Assembly (NCBI GenBank): GCA_964421595.1 | Contig: CAYQXY010000028.1 | Span: 14,585 to 78,584, forward strand | From: PXAP01 sp964421595 | GTDB taxonomy: Bacteria; Bacteroidota; Bacteroidia; Bacteroidales; PUMT01 | DNA length: 64,000 nucleotides | Direction: 5' to 3' | Part shown: positions 7,661 to 16,116 of the stretch, piece after piece | Position numbering within the stretch: position 1 is the first letter of the stretch | Layout of the letters: every line of letters starts with the position of its first letter | Position numbers and translations under genes: made by a program | The notes under the pieces: model-generated | What the model saw: the letters and a program-made list of their open reading frames with translations, nothing else | Databases searched by the model: none | Told to the model about the DNA's origin: nothing

Positions 7661-10141
7661 ATGAAACAAATACTCAGCTTAGTCATGCTATTGCTAGCTA
7701 TCATCTCATGCAACAGCGAAAAACAAAACTCTGATTTGAAACTTTGGTATCCTGAACCGGCTACTGTATGGGAAGAGGCTTTACCTCTGGGTAACGGACG
7801 GCTTGGGGCCATGATTTTCGGCAATCCGTCAAGCGAACTGATTCAGCTTAATGAGAATACCATATGGGCAGGCAGTCCGAATCAAAATAATAATCCCGAT
7901 GCGCTCGAAGCTTTGCCGTTAATACGTCAGCTAATTTTCGACGGAAAATATATTGAAGCCCAGGATATGGCAAATGAAAAAGTAATATCCAAAACTTCTC
8001 ATGGCATGCCATACCAGACAGCAGGTAATCTGAGGCTCAATTTCGAAGGACATGATAATTACTCCGGTTTCCATCGGGAACTAGATGTTGAGCGAGCTGT
8101 TGCCACCACCAGGTATACTGTTGAGGGGGTTGAATATACCCGGGAAATGTTTTCATCATTTCCCGACGAAGTAATTGTAGTGCGAATGACTGCCAGTAAA
8201 CCGGGCAAGATAAGTTTTACAACTACCTTAGACAGTCCGGGGAATGTTGATGTTTCTGTTTTAGGCAACGACTTATTACAGATGAGAGGTATCACAAGCA
8301 GTCATGAAACAGTTGAGGGGAAAGTTGAATATGTGGTGCTCGGGAAAGTTCTCAATGAAGGTGGTACTATTTCTTCGGGAAATGGTCGGCTTACTATTGA
8401 CAGCGCCAATAGCGCAACTATCTTTATTTCTATCGCCACTAATTTTGTCGATTATAAGGATATTAGCGGAGATGCTGGTTCGCAGGCGGAGATGTATTTA
8501 AATCGGGCAATACAAAATGACTATGATCAAATGCTCATCTCTCATATTGATTATTATCAGGAATTTTTTAACCGTGTATCGATTTATCTTGGTCAGACTG
8601 ATTCGGTAAATAACCCCACCGATATCCGCATCGAGCAATTCAACCTGGGAAACGATCCTTCTCTGGCAGCTCTTTACTTTCAGTTCGGGCGCTATCTGCT
8701 GATCAGTTCATCACAGCCGGGCACCCAGCCTGCTAACTTGCAGGGAATATGGAACAATCAGCTTTTTCCGGCATGGGACAGTAAGTATACTATAAATATA
8801 AATACTGAAATGAATTACTGGCCTGCTGAACCGACTAATTTAATGGAAATGCATGACCCTATGATTCGGATGGTTAGAGAGCTTTCGGTAACCGGCCGCG
8901 AAACAGCAGCAACCATGTATGGTGCCAGAGGTTGGGTAACGCATCACAATACTGATATCTGGCGTATCAGCGGTCCTGTTGATGGTTCATACTGGGGTAT
9001 GTGGCCGATGGGAGGGGTCTGGCTCAGCCAGCATCTGTTCGATAAGTTCGAATACAGCGGTGATGTGGAATATCTGCGTTCAGTATATGATATACTAAGG
9101 GGAGGAGTAGAGTTTTGCCTCGATTTCCTGGTAGAAGAGCCAAATAACGGATGGATGGTCATAGTGCCTTCCAATTCGCCCGAAAACTCACCATCAATTC
9201 ACTACCAATCTTCAATTGCTGCCGGCACAACTATGGATAACCAGTTGATTTTCGATCTCTTCACCAAAACAATAAGGGCTGCAAGAATTTTGAATATTGA
9301 TGAAGATTTAATTCCTGAGATGGAGCGTATTTTAGATCTGTTGCCTCCAATGCAAGTCGGGCAACACGGTCAATTGCAGGAATGGATGCATGACTGGGAT
9401 AACCCTGATGACAAGCACCGGCACGTTTCTCATCTGTACGGTTTGTTTCCCTCAAACCAGATATCGCCTTATCAAACTCCCGGGCTCGCCGATGCTTCCC
9501 GAACAACATTAATACACAGGGGCGATCCCTCAACCGGCTGGTCAATAAACTGGAAAATAAATCTGTGGGCAAGACTCCATGACGGGAATCATGCTTTTAA
9601 ACTGATGGGTGAACAGATAAAGCTTGTAGGTCGGAATGGTGATGATCCGCGTGCATTTTCTGAAGCAGGGGGCACTTATCCCAATATGTTTGATGCACAT
9701 CCCCCTTTCCAGATTGACGGAAATTTCGGATTTACATCAGGACTAACCGAAATGCTCATGCAGAGCCACGATGGGGCAATTCACCTGTTGCCCGCACTGC
9801 CTGATGTTTGGCCCGGCGGCCGTGTTACCGGTCTCAGGGCCAGGGGTGGGTTCGAAATTATTGAATTGGAGTGGGACAATCATCATATAGAAAAATTTGT
9901 AATTCGATCTACCCTGGGTGGAAACTTAAGGGTCAGAACGGCAAATGAACTTGCGTTAAAAGGAAATGTTGCCATGGTTAATGCAGAGGGCGAAAACAGC
10001 AATGAATTTTACCAGGTACCTGAAATTAAGCAAGCATTAATATCACCGGTTGCCAATTTAAATATTATTGAATTGCCAGATACCTATTTATACGATATTC
10101 ATACCGAAAAGGGGCAGGAATATACCTTTGTTATACGATAA
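7661..10141 (+). CDS. GH95 family alpha-L-fucosidase/galactosidase lipoprotein
   Basis: The start at 7661 is chosen because it gives a lipoprotein signal with the box AIISC; an upstream in-frame extension would overlap the sulfatase. The 826-residue protein opens with the GH95 N-terminal beta-sandwich, seen in EALPLGNGRLGAMIFG and LNENTIWAGSP. The (alpha/alpha)6 barrel follows with GTQPANLQGIWNN, NTEMNYWPAE, WVTHHNTDIW and DGNFGFTSGLTEML, regions that hold the conserved catalytic Asn/Asp/Glu residues of the family. Length is normal. GH95 enzymes hydrolyse alpha-1,2-linked L-fucose, sometimes L-galactose. It follows the sulfatase by 70 bp and is probably cotranscribed with it. Confidence 0.93.
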   Translation: MKQILSLVMLLLAIISCNSEKQNSDLKLWYPEPATVWEEALPLGNGRLGAMIFGNPSSELIQLNENTIWAGSPNQNNNPDALEALPLIRQLIFDGKYIEAQDMANEKVISKTSHGMPYQTAGNLRLNFEGHDNYSGFHRELDVERAVATTRYTVEGVEYTREMFSSFPDEVIVVRMTASKPGKISFTTTLDSPGNVDVSVLGNDLLQMRGITSSHETVEGKVEYVVLGKVLNEGGTISSGNGRLTIDSANSATIFISIATNFVDYKDISGDAGSQAEMYLNRAIQNDYDQMLISHIDYYQEFFNRVSIYLGQTDSVNNPTDIRIEQFNLGNDPSLAALYFQFGRYLLISSSQPGTQPANLQGIWNNQLFPAWDSKYTININTEMNYWPAEPTNLMEMHDPMIRMVRELSVTGRETAATMYGARGWVTHHNTDIWRISGPVDGSYWGMWPMGGVWLSQHLFDKFEYSGDVEYLRSVYDILRGGVEFCLDFLVEEPNNGWMVIVPSNSPENSPSIHYQSSIAAGTTMDNQLIFDLFTKTIRAARILNIDEDLIPEMERILDLLPPMQVGQHGQLQEWMHDWDNPDDKHRHVSHLYGLFPSNQISPYQTPGLADASRTTLIHRGDPSTGWSINWKINLWARLHDGNHAFKLMGEQIKLVGRNGDDPRAFSEAGGTYPNMFDAHPPFQIDGNFGFTSGLTEMLMQSHDGAIHLLPALPDVWPGGRVTGLRARGGFEIIELEWDNHHIEKFVIRSTLGGNLRVRTANELALKGNVAMVNAEGENSNEFYQVPEIKQALISPVANLNIIELPDTYLYDIHTEKGQEYTFVIR

Positions 10142-10197
10142 TTGATACTTAAACAAACCATATTATATCGAAACCCGGAACCACTTATTTTTTCACA

Positions 10198-10752
10198 TTA
10201 TTTTACTTTATCAAGGGTCATCTCAAAAAACTGGTACCAGTGGTCACCACCTGTGTTATACTCTCCCTTTTCGTGCCACTGCCCCTTTTCATTAAGATAA
10301 ATAATATATCGAATATTATCTCCAGGGTACCAGTAGAAATTATTGTCAATAAACTCCCCTCTAAACTCGCCGCCCTGCCGGGTAGTTAGCCAGGTCCTGA
10401 AGGAATAGTCTTTATCCTGGTGGTTATAGGTTACCACAGCCAGGGCATCGTGCATAATTTCCCCGTTACTCATTCCACGCCCTTCAATTAGCAGGGCTGT
10501 ACCGTCCAGCTTTAACTGAACGAGTTCGGTTTGATCAAATTCGTAACGATTGCCGTCTTCGGCCATAATCCATCCGGAACCTTTCCACTCGCCTGAAAGG
10601 AAAGCGAGTTTTTCAATCGCTTGCTGAGAAATGCGGTTGGCTTCCGGTTGCTGGCCATTAACGGTTAGCACCGATAGAACGGCTATCACGAGTGTAAATA
10701 CGTAATTGAATTTAACCGGTAAATCACTATTTTGATTTTGTGTTGTTTTCAT
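10198..10752 (-). CDS. Secreted DUF1579-like heme-binding-fold/lipocalin-type protein
   Basis: The 184-residue protein has an N-terminal hydrophobic export segment ending in NGQQ. The mature part begins with KLAFLSGEWKGSGWI, a pattern shared by small beta-barrel proteins such as DUF1579, where 'L-x-G-x-W-x-G' opens the barrel, and continues as alternating strands rich in aromatic residues. No catalytic motif is visible. It lies alone between the GH95 gene (convergent) and a small winged-helix protein gene 148 bp upstream. Function is unknown; ligand binding in the periplasm is only a guess from fold type. Confidence 0.6.
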   Translation of the reverse strand: MKTTQNQNSDLPVKFNYVFTLVIAVLSVLTVNGQQPEANRISQQAIEKLAFLSGEWKGSGWIMAEDGNRYEFDQTELVQLKLDGTALLIEGRGMSNGEIMHDALAVVTYNHQDKDYSFRTWLTTRQGGEFRGEFIDNNFYWYPGDNIRYIIYLNEKGQWHEKGEYNTGGDHWYQFFEMTLDKVK

Positions 10753-10900
10753 ATTCTTAAGTTTTTATATTTAAAATGACATGTTCACAATAAATAAATA
10801 GGGCTCCTGCTGTTGATGTATATCACAGAAAAGAGAGGGGTGTGCATGAGTTTACACTACAACACCCAAAAAGCCTGATTATGTTATTGTACCAGTTTTT

Positions 10901-11191
10901 TTAATTTTTCAATCGCAGCTTATGCGGGCTGCTTTTAGGGACCCGTTCTATTATGCCACGAGCCTCCAGGTCGAGCTTTACCGTTACAACATACCAGGTT
11001 ACCTTACCGTCAAACGTGCCTGAAAGCTCTGCATTTGCCTTTTGGCTCAGATCATCATAAGTGATGTTTGGATGCTTTTCCACGGTTTTAAGAATATAAT
11101 CCGCCATTGTGTCATACCTGCGTTTTAGAATATTTACCCCTTTTTTACCCTGGGGGTGGAGAGTCATGATTTTTTCTTCAGTCGTTTTCAT
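10901..11191 (-). CDS. Small winged-helix-like protein (DUF6958-like)
   Basis: The 96-residue basic protein contains LHPQGKKGVNILKRRYDTM followed by helices and a strand-turn-strand ending in GIIERVPKSSPHKLRL. The layout resembles a winged-helix DNA-binding unit with a resolving 'gene-specific wing', and the 'HPQGKKGVNI' opening is like that of small uncharacterised DUF6958 proteins. It could bind DNA, but no partner is evident. The neighbouring upstream genes on the same strand are a winged-helix regulator and a membrane protein, 157 bp away. No signal peptide or membrane segment is present. Confidence 0.6.
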   Translation of the reverse strand: MKTTEEKIMTLHPQGKKGVNILKRRYDTMADYILKTVEKHPNITYDDLSQKANAELSGTFDGKVTWYVVTVKLDLEARGIIERVPKSSPHKLRLKN

Positions 11192-11348
11192 AGGATTCAG
11201 GGTTTTTTAATAATTGGGCAACTATTTTAATTAGTGTGAGGGCTAATGTGCCTATCATCAACTTGTTATATTGCAATTTAGCCATAAATGTTCAGGAAAC
11301 CAACTGAGTTAATGTTTATATAATTTCAATCTGCAGCTTTTCATTTAT

Positions 11349-11630
11349 TTATAAGTTAAGATAATCTTTAAGGGCTTGTGTATAGTCATCCATTGCTTTG
11401 AGTCCGTTTTCTGTTATTTTAATACAGGTCAATGGCTTCTTATTACGAAAAGATTTATTTACCTGTATATATTCAGCCTCCTCCAGCTTGCTTATCTGTG
11501 CACTTACATTACCACGGCTGGCATTGCAGGCGTCTACAATAAAAGAGAAGGAAATTTCCTCATACGCAACAAGTAACGACATAATTGCCAATCGTAATTG
11601 ATTATGCAACAGAGGGTCTAAATCTTTCAT
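11349..11630 (-). CDS. Winged-helix transcriptional regulator (HTH_34/MarR-like)
   Basis: The 93-residue protein is a compact winged helix: NQLRLAIMSLLVAYEEISF (helix 1), FIVDACNASRGNVSAQISKLEEAEYI (turn and recognition helix) and a wing with KNKKPLTCIKIT, ending in a dimerisation-type helix. This matches the short ArsR/MarR-like 'HTH_34' regulators. Its start codon overlaps the stop of the upstream membrane protein gene by four bases (ATGA, 11627-11630), so the two are translationally coupled. In such pairs the regulator usually controls its own operon, and the membrane partner is of unknown role. No sensory domain is seen. Confidence 0.78.
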   Translation of the reverse strand: MKDLDPLLHNQLRLAIMSLLVAYEEISFSFIVDACNASRGNVSAQISKLEEAEYIQVNKSFRNKKPLTCIKITENGLKAMDDYTQALKDYLNL

Positions 11631-12202
11631 CTTTCTTGTTTTTTGAGCATATAACCAGGAATAATATATGTGATGGTTATAGCCAACGCCATAATCAACA
11701 AAATTTCGGCAGTAGTAACAAATACCGCTGCAATTGCAAGAATAAAAGCCGAGAAACCTCCAATAATCAATGGTTTAAATTTCAGGATTACCCCAGTTGT
11801 AAAGGTGCCCCATGCAAAAAAAGCTATAAATGCAGGGTAAATCATTACCCAGCCATAAGTAAAGCCTAAAAGAACCATCACCAGCCAAACCCCGTTTGAG
11901 CCTAACCAAATTCCACTCAGCGAATACTCAATAAAAGATCTCCGCTGATTTTTGGTCGGCGACTTTACCCCTTTTAAAATTGCTATCACTAAGGGCAATC
12001 CTATTGCAGGAAACCAGATAAAACCTGGTGATATTCCCAATTTTAAGAGGAAGTTCATATAAGTTAGTACTGCGGCCGTTACAATACACCATCCCCATAC
12101 GATAAAGTGATCGGCCCCTTTTCCGTATTTTTTTTGTGAATGAAGTATCATTGACCTGATGACATCAATCGCCTGTTTTTCATCAAATTCTTGTTTTTCC
12201 AT
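11627..12202 (-). CDS. Four- to six-helix membrane protein linked to a winged-helix regulator
   Basis: The start at 12202 (MEKQEFDEKQAID) is preferred over an upstream in-frame Met because it removes an unlikely hydrophobic tail. The 191-residue protein has a soluble N-terminal helix followed by about six hydrophobic segments in pairs, separated by short basic loops such as LKGVKSPTKNQRRS. No catalytic residues are visible. It overlaps the downstream regulator gene by four bases. This gene pair is common in Bacteroidota, but the role of the membrane protein is not known to me. The hydrophobic profile would fit a membrane sensor or an unassigned transporter-like protein. Confidence 0.7.
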   Translation of the reverse strand: MEKQEFDEKQAIDVIRSMILHSQKKYGKGADHFIVWGWCIVTAAVLTYMNFLLKLGISPGFIWFPAIGLPLVIAILKGVKSPTKNQRRSFIEYSLSGIWLGSNGVWLVMVLLGFTYGWVMIYPAFIAFFAWGTFTTGVILKFKPLIIGGFSAFILAIAAVFVTTAEILLIMALAITITYIIPGYMLKKQER

Positions 12203-12384
12203 AACTTTTATTTTAACATGTTTATAATGTAAACATATAAAAAAAATAAACAATGAACAAGCTTTAAAGGCAAAAATGTTTTTTAACTTTATTTTAATTT
12301 TTCCGGGAAGCAGTAAGGGTAAATTTGCATAACAACTTTTTATGCGAATAAATGAATTAAAAGAATTGTAAAATGATATCCTTC

Positions 12385-12740
12385 ATGAAAACATTTGAGA
12401 CAGACACAATTCTGTTAAGGCCATTAAAACTTGATGATTTTGAGGCATCGCCCCGCCAGGCCGGTTGGTTCTGTGTATCTATAATTGAACTATTCCTTAG
12501 AATAAGAACTACAAACAAAATTATCCATTATAATGTGTAGCTTGCCCTGGCACCAGACAGCGGTTCATTATAGTATTAGGAGCAGGACATGGGAGATCCG
12601 TTTTTCCCGAACATGTAAGAAAGGTACTGAATAGAATAGGAGGTGCTGAAGAAGGTGTTATGAGAAGCCACACTTTAATGAATAATAAGAAGTCATACCC
12701 GATTTGCGACTGGCAGAAATTATTAATAAAAAGGTTATGA
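12385..12740 (+). pseudogene. Decayed GNAT (RimJ/RimL-type) acetyltransferase
   Basis: The first fragment (from 12385) reads MKTFETDTILLRPLKLDDFEAS, the usual N terminus of a RimJ/RimL-like acetyltransferase, and then runs into unrelated sequence and a stop. In another frame, from 12573 to the TGA at 12738-12740, the sequence reads VRKVLNRIGGAEEGVMRSHT and ends ...WQKLLIKRL, which matches the C-terminal 'leK-GA-EG-LR-h' part of the same family. The acetyl-CoA-binding middle is missing. So the gene has lost its centre and is frameshifted. The remaining stop overlaps the ATG of the next gene (ATGA at 12737-12740), showing an old translational coupling. Confidence 0.65.
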
Positions 12741-13603
12741 AGACAATACTTGTAACAGGAGCCACTGGTAATGTTGGCATGGAAGTAATAAAAAATCTCA
12801 GTAAAGATAATGTCAATGTTAAAGTCCTTGCAGGTGTCAGAGAAGAAGCAATCACCGGCCAACTCTTTGACAAATATAATGTTGAATCAATTTATTTTGA
12901 TTTCGATAATAAAGAGAGTATAGAAAAGGCGTTTAGCCTAACTGATATCGTGTTTTTGCTTAGGCCTCCTCAGCTGGCTGATGTAAAGAAATACTTCCAG
13001 CCGGTGATTGAAATAGCTGTTCAAAAGAAAATTAATCACATAGTATTTCTATCCGTCCAGGGAGCAGAAACCAGTTCCTTTATTCCTCACCACAAGATCG
13101 AAAAACTGATCGAAGAAAGTGGAATCAACTACACCTTCCTTAGACCTGCATATTTTTTTCAGAATTTTACTACAACCCTTCGGAAAGATATAATAGAAAA
13201 CCAGAAGATTTTCTTGCCAGCCGGAAAATCAAAATTTACGGTGATTGATGTAGAAGACTTAGGTGTAGTTTCCTCATTAATCCTGGCAGACCCTGCCAAA
13301 CATATTAACAAAGCTTATGATCTGACCAATGATGAAAAACTCAGTTTTGGCGAAATGGCTGATATTTTAACCAAAGTTTTAAATAAAAAAATCACTTTTA
13401 AAAGCCCTGATTTAATTTCTTTTTACATTAAAAAACGGAGGGAGAAAATCCCTTCAATGTTTGTGCTGGTCATGATCATGCTACACTATTTACCAAGATT
13501 TAAACCAACTCCCAATACCACAAAATGGGTCGAGGTAATTTCAAACAAAAAACCAAAAAACTTTCGGGAATTCGTAGAATCGAATCAACAACTTTTAACA
13601 TAG
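12737..13603 (+). CDS. NmrA-like atypical SDR, NAD(P)-binding protein
   Basis: The 288-residue protein begins with TILVTGATGNVGMEVIKNL, the glycine-rich dinucleotide loop of atypical short-chain dehydrogenases of the NmrA/SDR_a5 type. It continues with VFLLRPPQLADV, INHIVFLSVQGAE and NYTFLRPAYFFQNF, segments typical of NAD(P)H-quinone oxidoreductase-like and redox-sensing members. The active-site Tyr-x-x-x-Lys is not clear, as usual in this group. An in-frame upstream Met at 12704 lies inside the acetyltransferase remnant, so the ATG at 12737 is chosen. It is alone apart from that remnant. A redox or stress role is possible but not shown. Confidence 0.8.
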   Translation: MKTILVTGATGNVGMEVIKNLSKDNVNVKVLAGVREEAITGQLFDKYNVESIYFDFDNKESIEKAFSLTDIVFLLRPPQLADVKKYFQPVIEIAVQKKINHIVFLSVQGAETSSFIPHHKIEKLIEESGINYTFLRPAYFFQNFTTTLRKDIIENQKIFLPAGKSKFTVIDVEDLGVVSSLILADPAKHINKAYDLTNDEKLSFGEMADILTKVLNKKITFKSPDLISFYIKKRREKIPSMFVLVMIMLHYLPRFKPTPNTTKWVEVISNKKPKNFREFVESNQQLLT

Positions 13604-13661
13604 CCTTATATCTTGCAAACTAATAACCTACAAAAGGAATTTGATGGGTGAATTCGTCACT

Positions 13662-13764
13662 TTATACCTGTTTCAATATAAAATCTGCCAGATCAGCCCT
13701 GGCAATTTTGGTGCTCGAATTTACACCTACCCATCCCACACGATAAGTACCTTTTTTTAAATAC
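13662..13764 (-). pseudogene. C-terminal remnant of an NAD(P)-binding SDR-like protein
   Basis: On the minus strand, a 33-codon stretch ends in a stop at 13662-13664 and reads TYRVGWVGVNSSTKIARADL followed by ADFILKQV. This looks like the tail of NAD(P)H-binding atypical SDR proteins, where an 'S-IARADvAdFml' helix closes the domain. There is a stop codon directly upstream in frame and no start, so only a gene remnant is left. It faces the NmrA-like gene at 12737-13603 but does not match its C terminus, so it is a relic of a different family member. Confidence 0.5.
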
Positions 13765-13777
13765 TACATTAATAGTA
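13762..13777. promoter_or_regulatory. BlaI-type operator, distal copy
   Basis: A dyad TACTA-N6-TAGTA stands 110 bp before the BlaI-like gene. The same arms with the same 6-base spacer recur at 13815-13830, 53 bp further, which is about five helical turns. BlaI/MecI repressors are known to bind TACA/TGTA-type dyads, so this is a candidate second operator. Confidence 0.55.
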
Positions 13778-13795
13778 AAAATATTATAAAAATAG

Positions 13796-13830
13796 TTGTG
13801 CAATTAAATTTGTTTACTATATTTGTAGTA
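13796..13830 (+). promoter_or_regulatory. Promoter and proximal operator of the blaI-blaR1-like operon
   Basis: A TTG at 13796-13798, a 19-base spacer and TATATTTG at 13818-13825 fit the Bacteroidota -33/-7 promoter consensus. The dyad TACTA-N6-TAGTA (13815-13830) covers the -7 element, so a bound repressor would block RNA polymerase. The predicted transcript start is about 13832, leaving a leader of about 55 bases before the ATG at 13887. Confidence 0.65.
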
Positions 13831-13886
13831 GGTGATGTTAATGCTGCCGGCTAAATGCATTAATGAGCTAATATAACATATTAAAA

Positions 13887-14267
13887 ATGAAGAACCTTAC
13901 AAAAGCAGAAGAGCAGGTCATGCAGATACTCTGGGGACTGGATGAAGCTGTAGTAAAGGATATTGTCAGCAGATTCAAAAAACCCAGGCCTGCTTACACT
14001 ACAGTCGCGACCGTATTGGGGGTCCTTGAAAAGAAGGGATTTGTAGCACGAAAAAAGATTGGAAATGTCAATCTGTTTTTTCCTGAGATAAGTAAGAAAG
14101 AATATACCGGGTTTCAGTTTAAGGCATTGCTCAACAATTATTTCAACGGGTCGTTTCCAAAAATGGCCACATTTTTTGCCAGGGAGAACAACCTCGACAT
14201 TGAAGACATGGAAGAAATTTTGAAAAAATCCGGTGAGGAATTGAATGACTCACAAAATCCTGAATAA
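13887..14267 (+). CDS. BlaI/MecI/CopY family transcriptional repressor
   Basis: The 126-residue protein fits the family: LTKAEEQVMQILWGLDEAVV (helix 1-2), RPAYTTVATVLGVLEKKGFV (recognition helix) and the wing ARKKIGNVNLFFPEISKKEY, then a dimerisation helix. In characterised systems this repressor is inactivated when a partner M56 metalloprotease is triggered. Here the partner is the next gene, only two bases after the stop. Two TACTA-N6-TAGTA dyads upstream, one on the promoter, indicate autoregulation. No beta-lactamase is adjacent, so control of antibiotic resistance should not be assumed; Bacteroidota use such pairs for envelope or copper stress as well. Confidence 0.9.
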   Translation: MKNLTKAEEQVMQILWGLDEAVVKDIVSRFKKPRPAYTTVATVLGVLEKKGFVARKKIGNVNLFFPEISKKEYTGFQFKALLNNYFNGSFPKMATFFARENNLDIEDMEEILKKSGEELNDSQNPE

Positions 14268-14269
14268 GT

Positions 14270-15889
14270 ATGGAATCATTTTTTGAATTTCTGGTTCGCA
14301 GCTCTGCAGCAATAGCTTTATTATACATTGTTTACTGGATATTTCTGCGAAATGAAACTTTTTACCAGGCCAACCGATGGTACTTTATCGTGGCTTTAAG
14401 TTTATCAGTTTTATTACCTCTTTTCCCGCTGCGGTATGCTGTCCCGGTCCATTCCGGCGATACCACGGTTATGTTTCAGGCATTGCATGATAACTTCGGG
14501 AACATCCGGCCAGATTATTCTGTTAACCAGGCAGCCCCTGCCGGAAGTGGACTGATCAATATTTTAACTTTTGTATATATTATCGGTTCAGCACTGGTTT
14601 TGCTTCGTCTGGTTATACAGACAAGAGTATTGGTTCATTTAATAGCGCGCAGTAAAATTGTATTTAACGGAGGTATTCGTGTTGCTGAAAATAAGAATGT
14701 TAATACAGTTTTTACTTTTTTCAACATAATGTTTATAAACCCTGAACAGATCAATCAAAATGATCTGCCAAAGATTATTGCTCACGAAAAAGTGCACATT
14801 CGTGAATACCATTGGATCGATCTGATTATTATTGAACTAATGACAGTTTTTTTCTGGTTCAACCCGTTTATCTGGTTTTATGAACATTCGATGAGGCAAA
14901 ACCATGAATATCTTGCCGATAATGGTGTTTTGTCTATGGGCTATTCAAAGGATCAGTATCGTGAGCTATTAATGAACCAGGCATTTGGACTTCAGGTAAT
15001 AAGCATTACAAATTCACTCAATTTTGCACTCAACAAAAACCGGTTTAAAATGATGACGAAAAAGAAAACTCCCGGACTGAGAAGCTTAAAGTTTCTCATA
15101 GCTTTACCTGTATTGGCGGCTATAATTTTCGCCTGTGCCGAACCATGGTATCAAAACCAGAATAATAGCAAAATCAGCATTAACGAAATTCCGTCAGGTT
15201 CGGTTGATATCATAGAAATAACAGGTAAAATCGTTGATGAACAGGGTAACCCGATCCCTGGCGTATCGGTAGTAATAAAGGGTACAACTGTAGGTACTGT
15301 AACCAATCCGGGTGGATTCTTTGAAATTAAATTCCCCCCGGAGTACGATCTGGTACTTTCCTATGTGGGAAAAGAAACTATAGTTGATAATTTGTCTGAT
15401 TTGAAATCCGAACCAATTCAGGAGAAATATCAACGCAGATATGTAATGCGGGAAGGAGTATTCAACATTGATCGTGAAAAACACTTTTCGTCACCTCCAC
15501 CACCTCCACCACCTCCATCATCTCCGGCAGGAGAAAGAACTGATCAGCCCGGTTCAGCTTACACTGTAACCGATGAAGACGGTTCTCAATTAGTTTTTTT
15601 TGTAGTGGAAGAACTACCAGTATATCCGGGTAACTTTTATGCACTAGGCCAATATGTGAAAAGTATGGAAGAAAAGCTTTCGCGGGAACAAAACTTAAAA
15701 GGAGAGGTGCTGGTTGGTTTCACTATTGATGAGAACGGGAAAGTTTCAGATATCAGGGTACTTGAAACTGATAATATTACCATAGCCAGCAGTGCCATCG
15801 ATATAGTATCGGGAATGGCTGACTGGACTCCGGGCAAACAGCGGGGCAAGCCTGTTCCTGTTAACTTTACACTGCCTTTGGAATTTTGA
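14270..15889 (+). CDS. BlaR1-type M56 peptidase fused to CarboxypepD_reg and TonB C-terminal domains
   Basis: The 539-residue protein has N-terminal membrane helices (residues 10-26, 36-52, 98-117), then the M56 zinc site HEKVH at residues 172-176 and a following HEYLADN segment that supplies the third ligand. A further helix near residues 272-287 follows. The outer part differs from classical BlaR1: instead of a penicillin-binding sensor there is a CarboxypepD regulatory-like repeat (IVDEQGNPIPGVSVVIKG), a poly-proline stretch of about ten residues near 408, and a TonB C-terminal domain (LVGFTIDENGKVSDIRVLE). This design is frequent in Bacteroidota. It probably senses an envelope event and cleaves the BlaI-like repressor encoded just upstream. 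Confidence 0.88.
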   Translation: MESFFEFLVRSSAAIALLYIVYWIFLRNETFYQANRWYFIVALSLSVLLPLFPLRYAVPVHSGDTTVMFQALHDNFGNIRPDYSVNQAAPAGSGLINILTFVYIIGSALVLLRLVIQTRVLVHLIARSKIVFNGGIRVAENKNVNTVFTFFNIMFINPEQINQNDLPKIIAHEKVHIREYHWIDLIIIELMTVFFWFNPFIWFYEHSMRQNHEYLADNGVLSMGYSKDQYRELLMNQAFGLQVISITNSLNFALNKNRFKMMTKKKTPGLRSLKFLIALPVLAAIIFACAEPWYQNQNNSKISINEIPSGSVDIIEITGKIVDEQGNPIPGVSVVIKGTTVGTVTNPGGFFEIKFPPEYDLVLSYVGKETIVDNLSDLKSEPIQEKYQRRYVMREGVFNIDREKHFSSPPPPPPPPSSPAGERTDQPGSAYTVTDEDGSQLVFFVVEELPVYPGNFYALGQYVKSMEEKLSREQNLKGEVLVGFTIDENGKVSDIRVLETDNITIASSAIDIVSGMADWTPGKQRGKPVPVNFTLPLEF

Positions 15890-16116
15890 TAATTCAGTGG
15901 CGGCAAGTTGGAAGATTGATTGTTAACCGAGTCCGGGTCAAAAATTCCCTGGCTAAATCATATTCTGAGTCAAATCCTATCCACTCAGGGTGACACATCA
16001 ACCTTTTGCTAAAAGGATCTGGTAAAATGCTGTGGATTTTTATACTGCAATTAAAAAAATAAATTTCTATGCATCGCAACCCTCCAGTCAAAATTTGCAT
16101 CTATAGAAAAAAAATT

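Noticed and set aside
15480..15530. Proline-codon run as a variable repeat (phase variation)
   Set aside because: The run of CCACCTCCA units is short and in frame; it encodes a linker between domains and there is no sign of switching.
13887..15889. Beta-lactam resistance operon
   Set aside because: No penicillin-binding sensor domain in the BlaR1-like protein and no beta-lactamase gene nearby.
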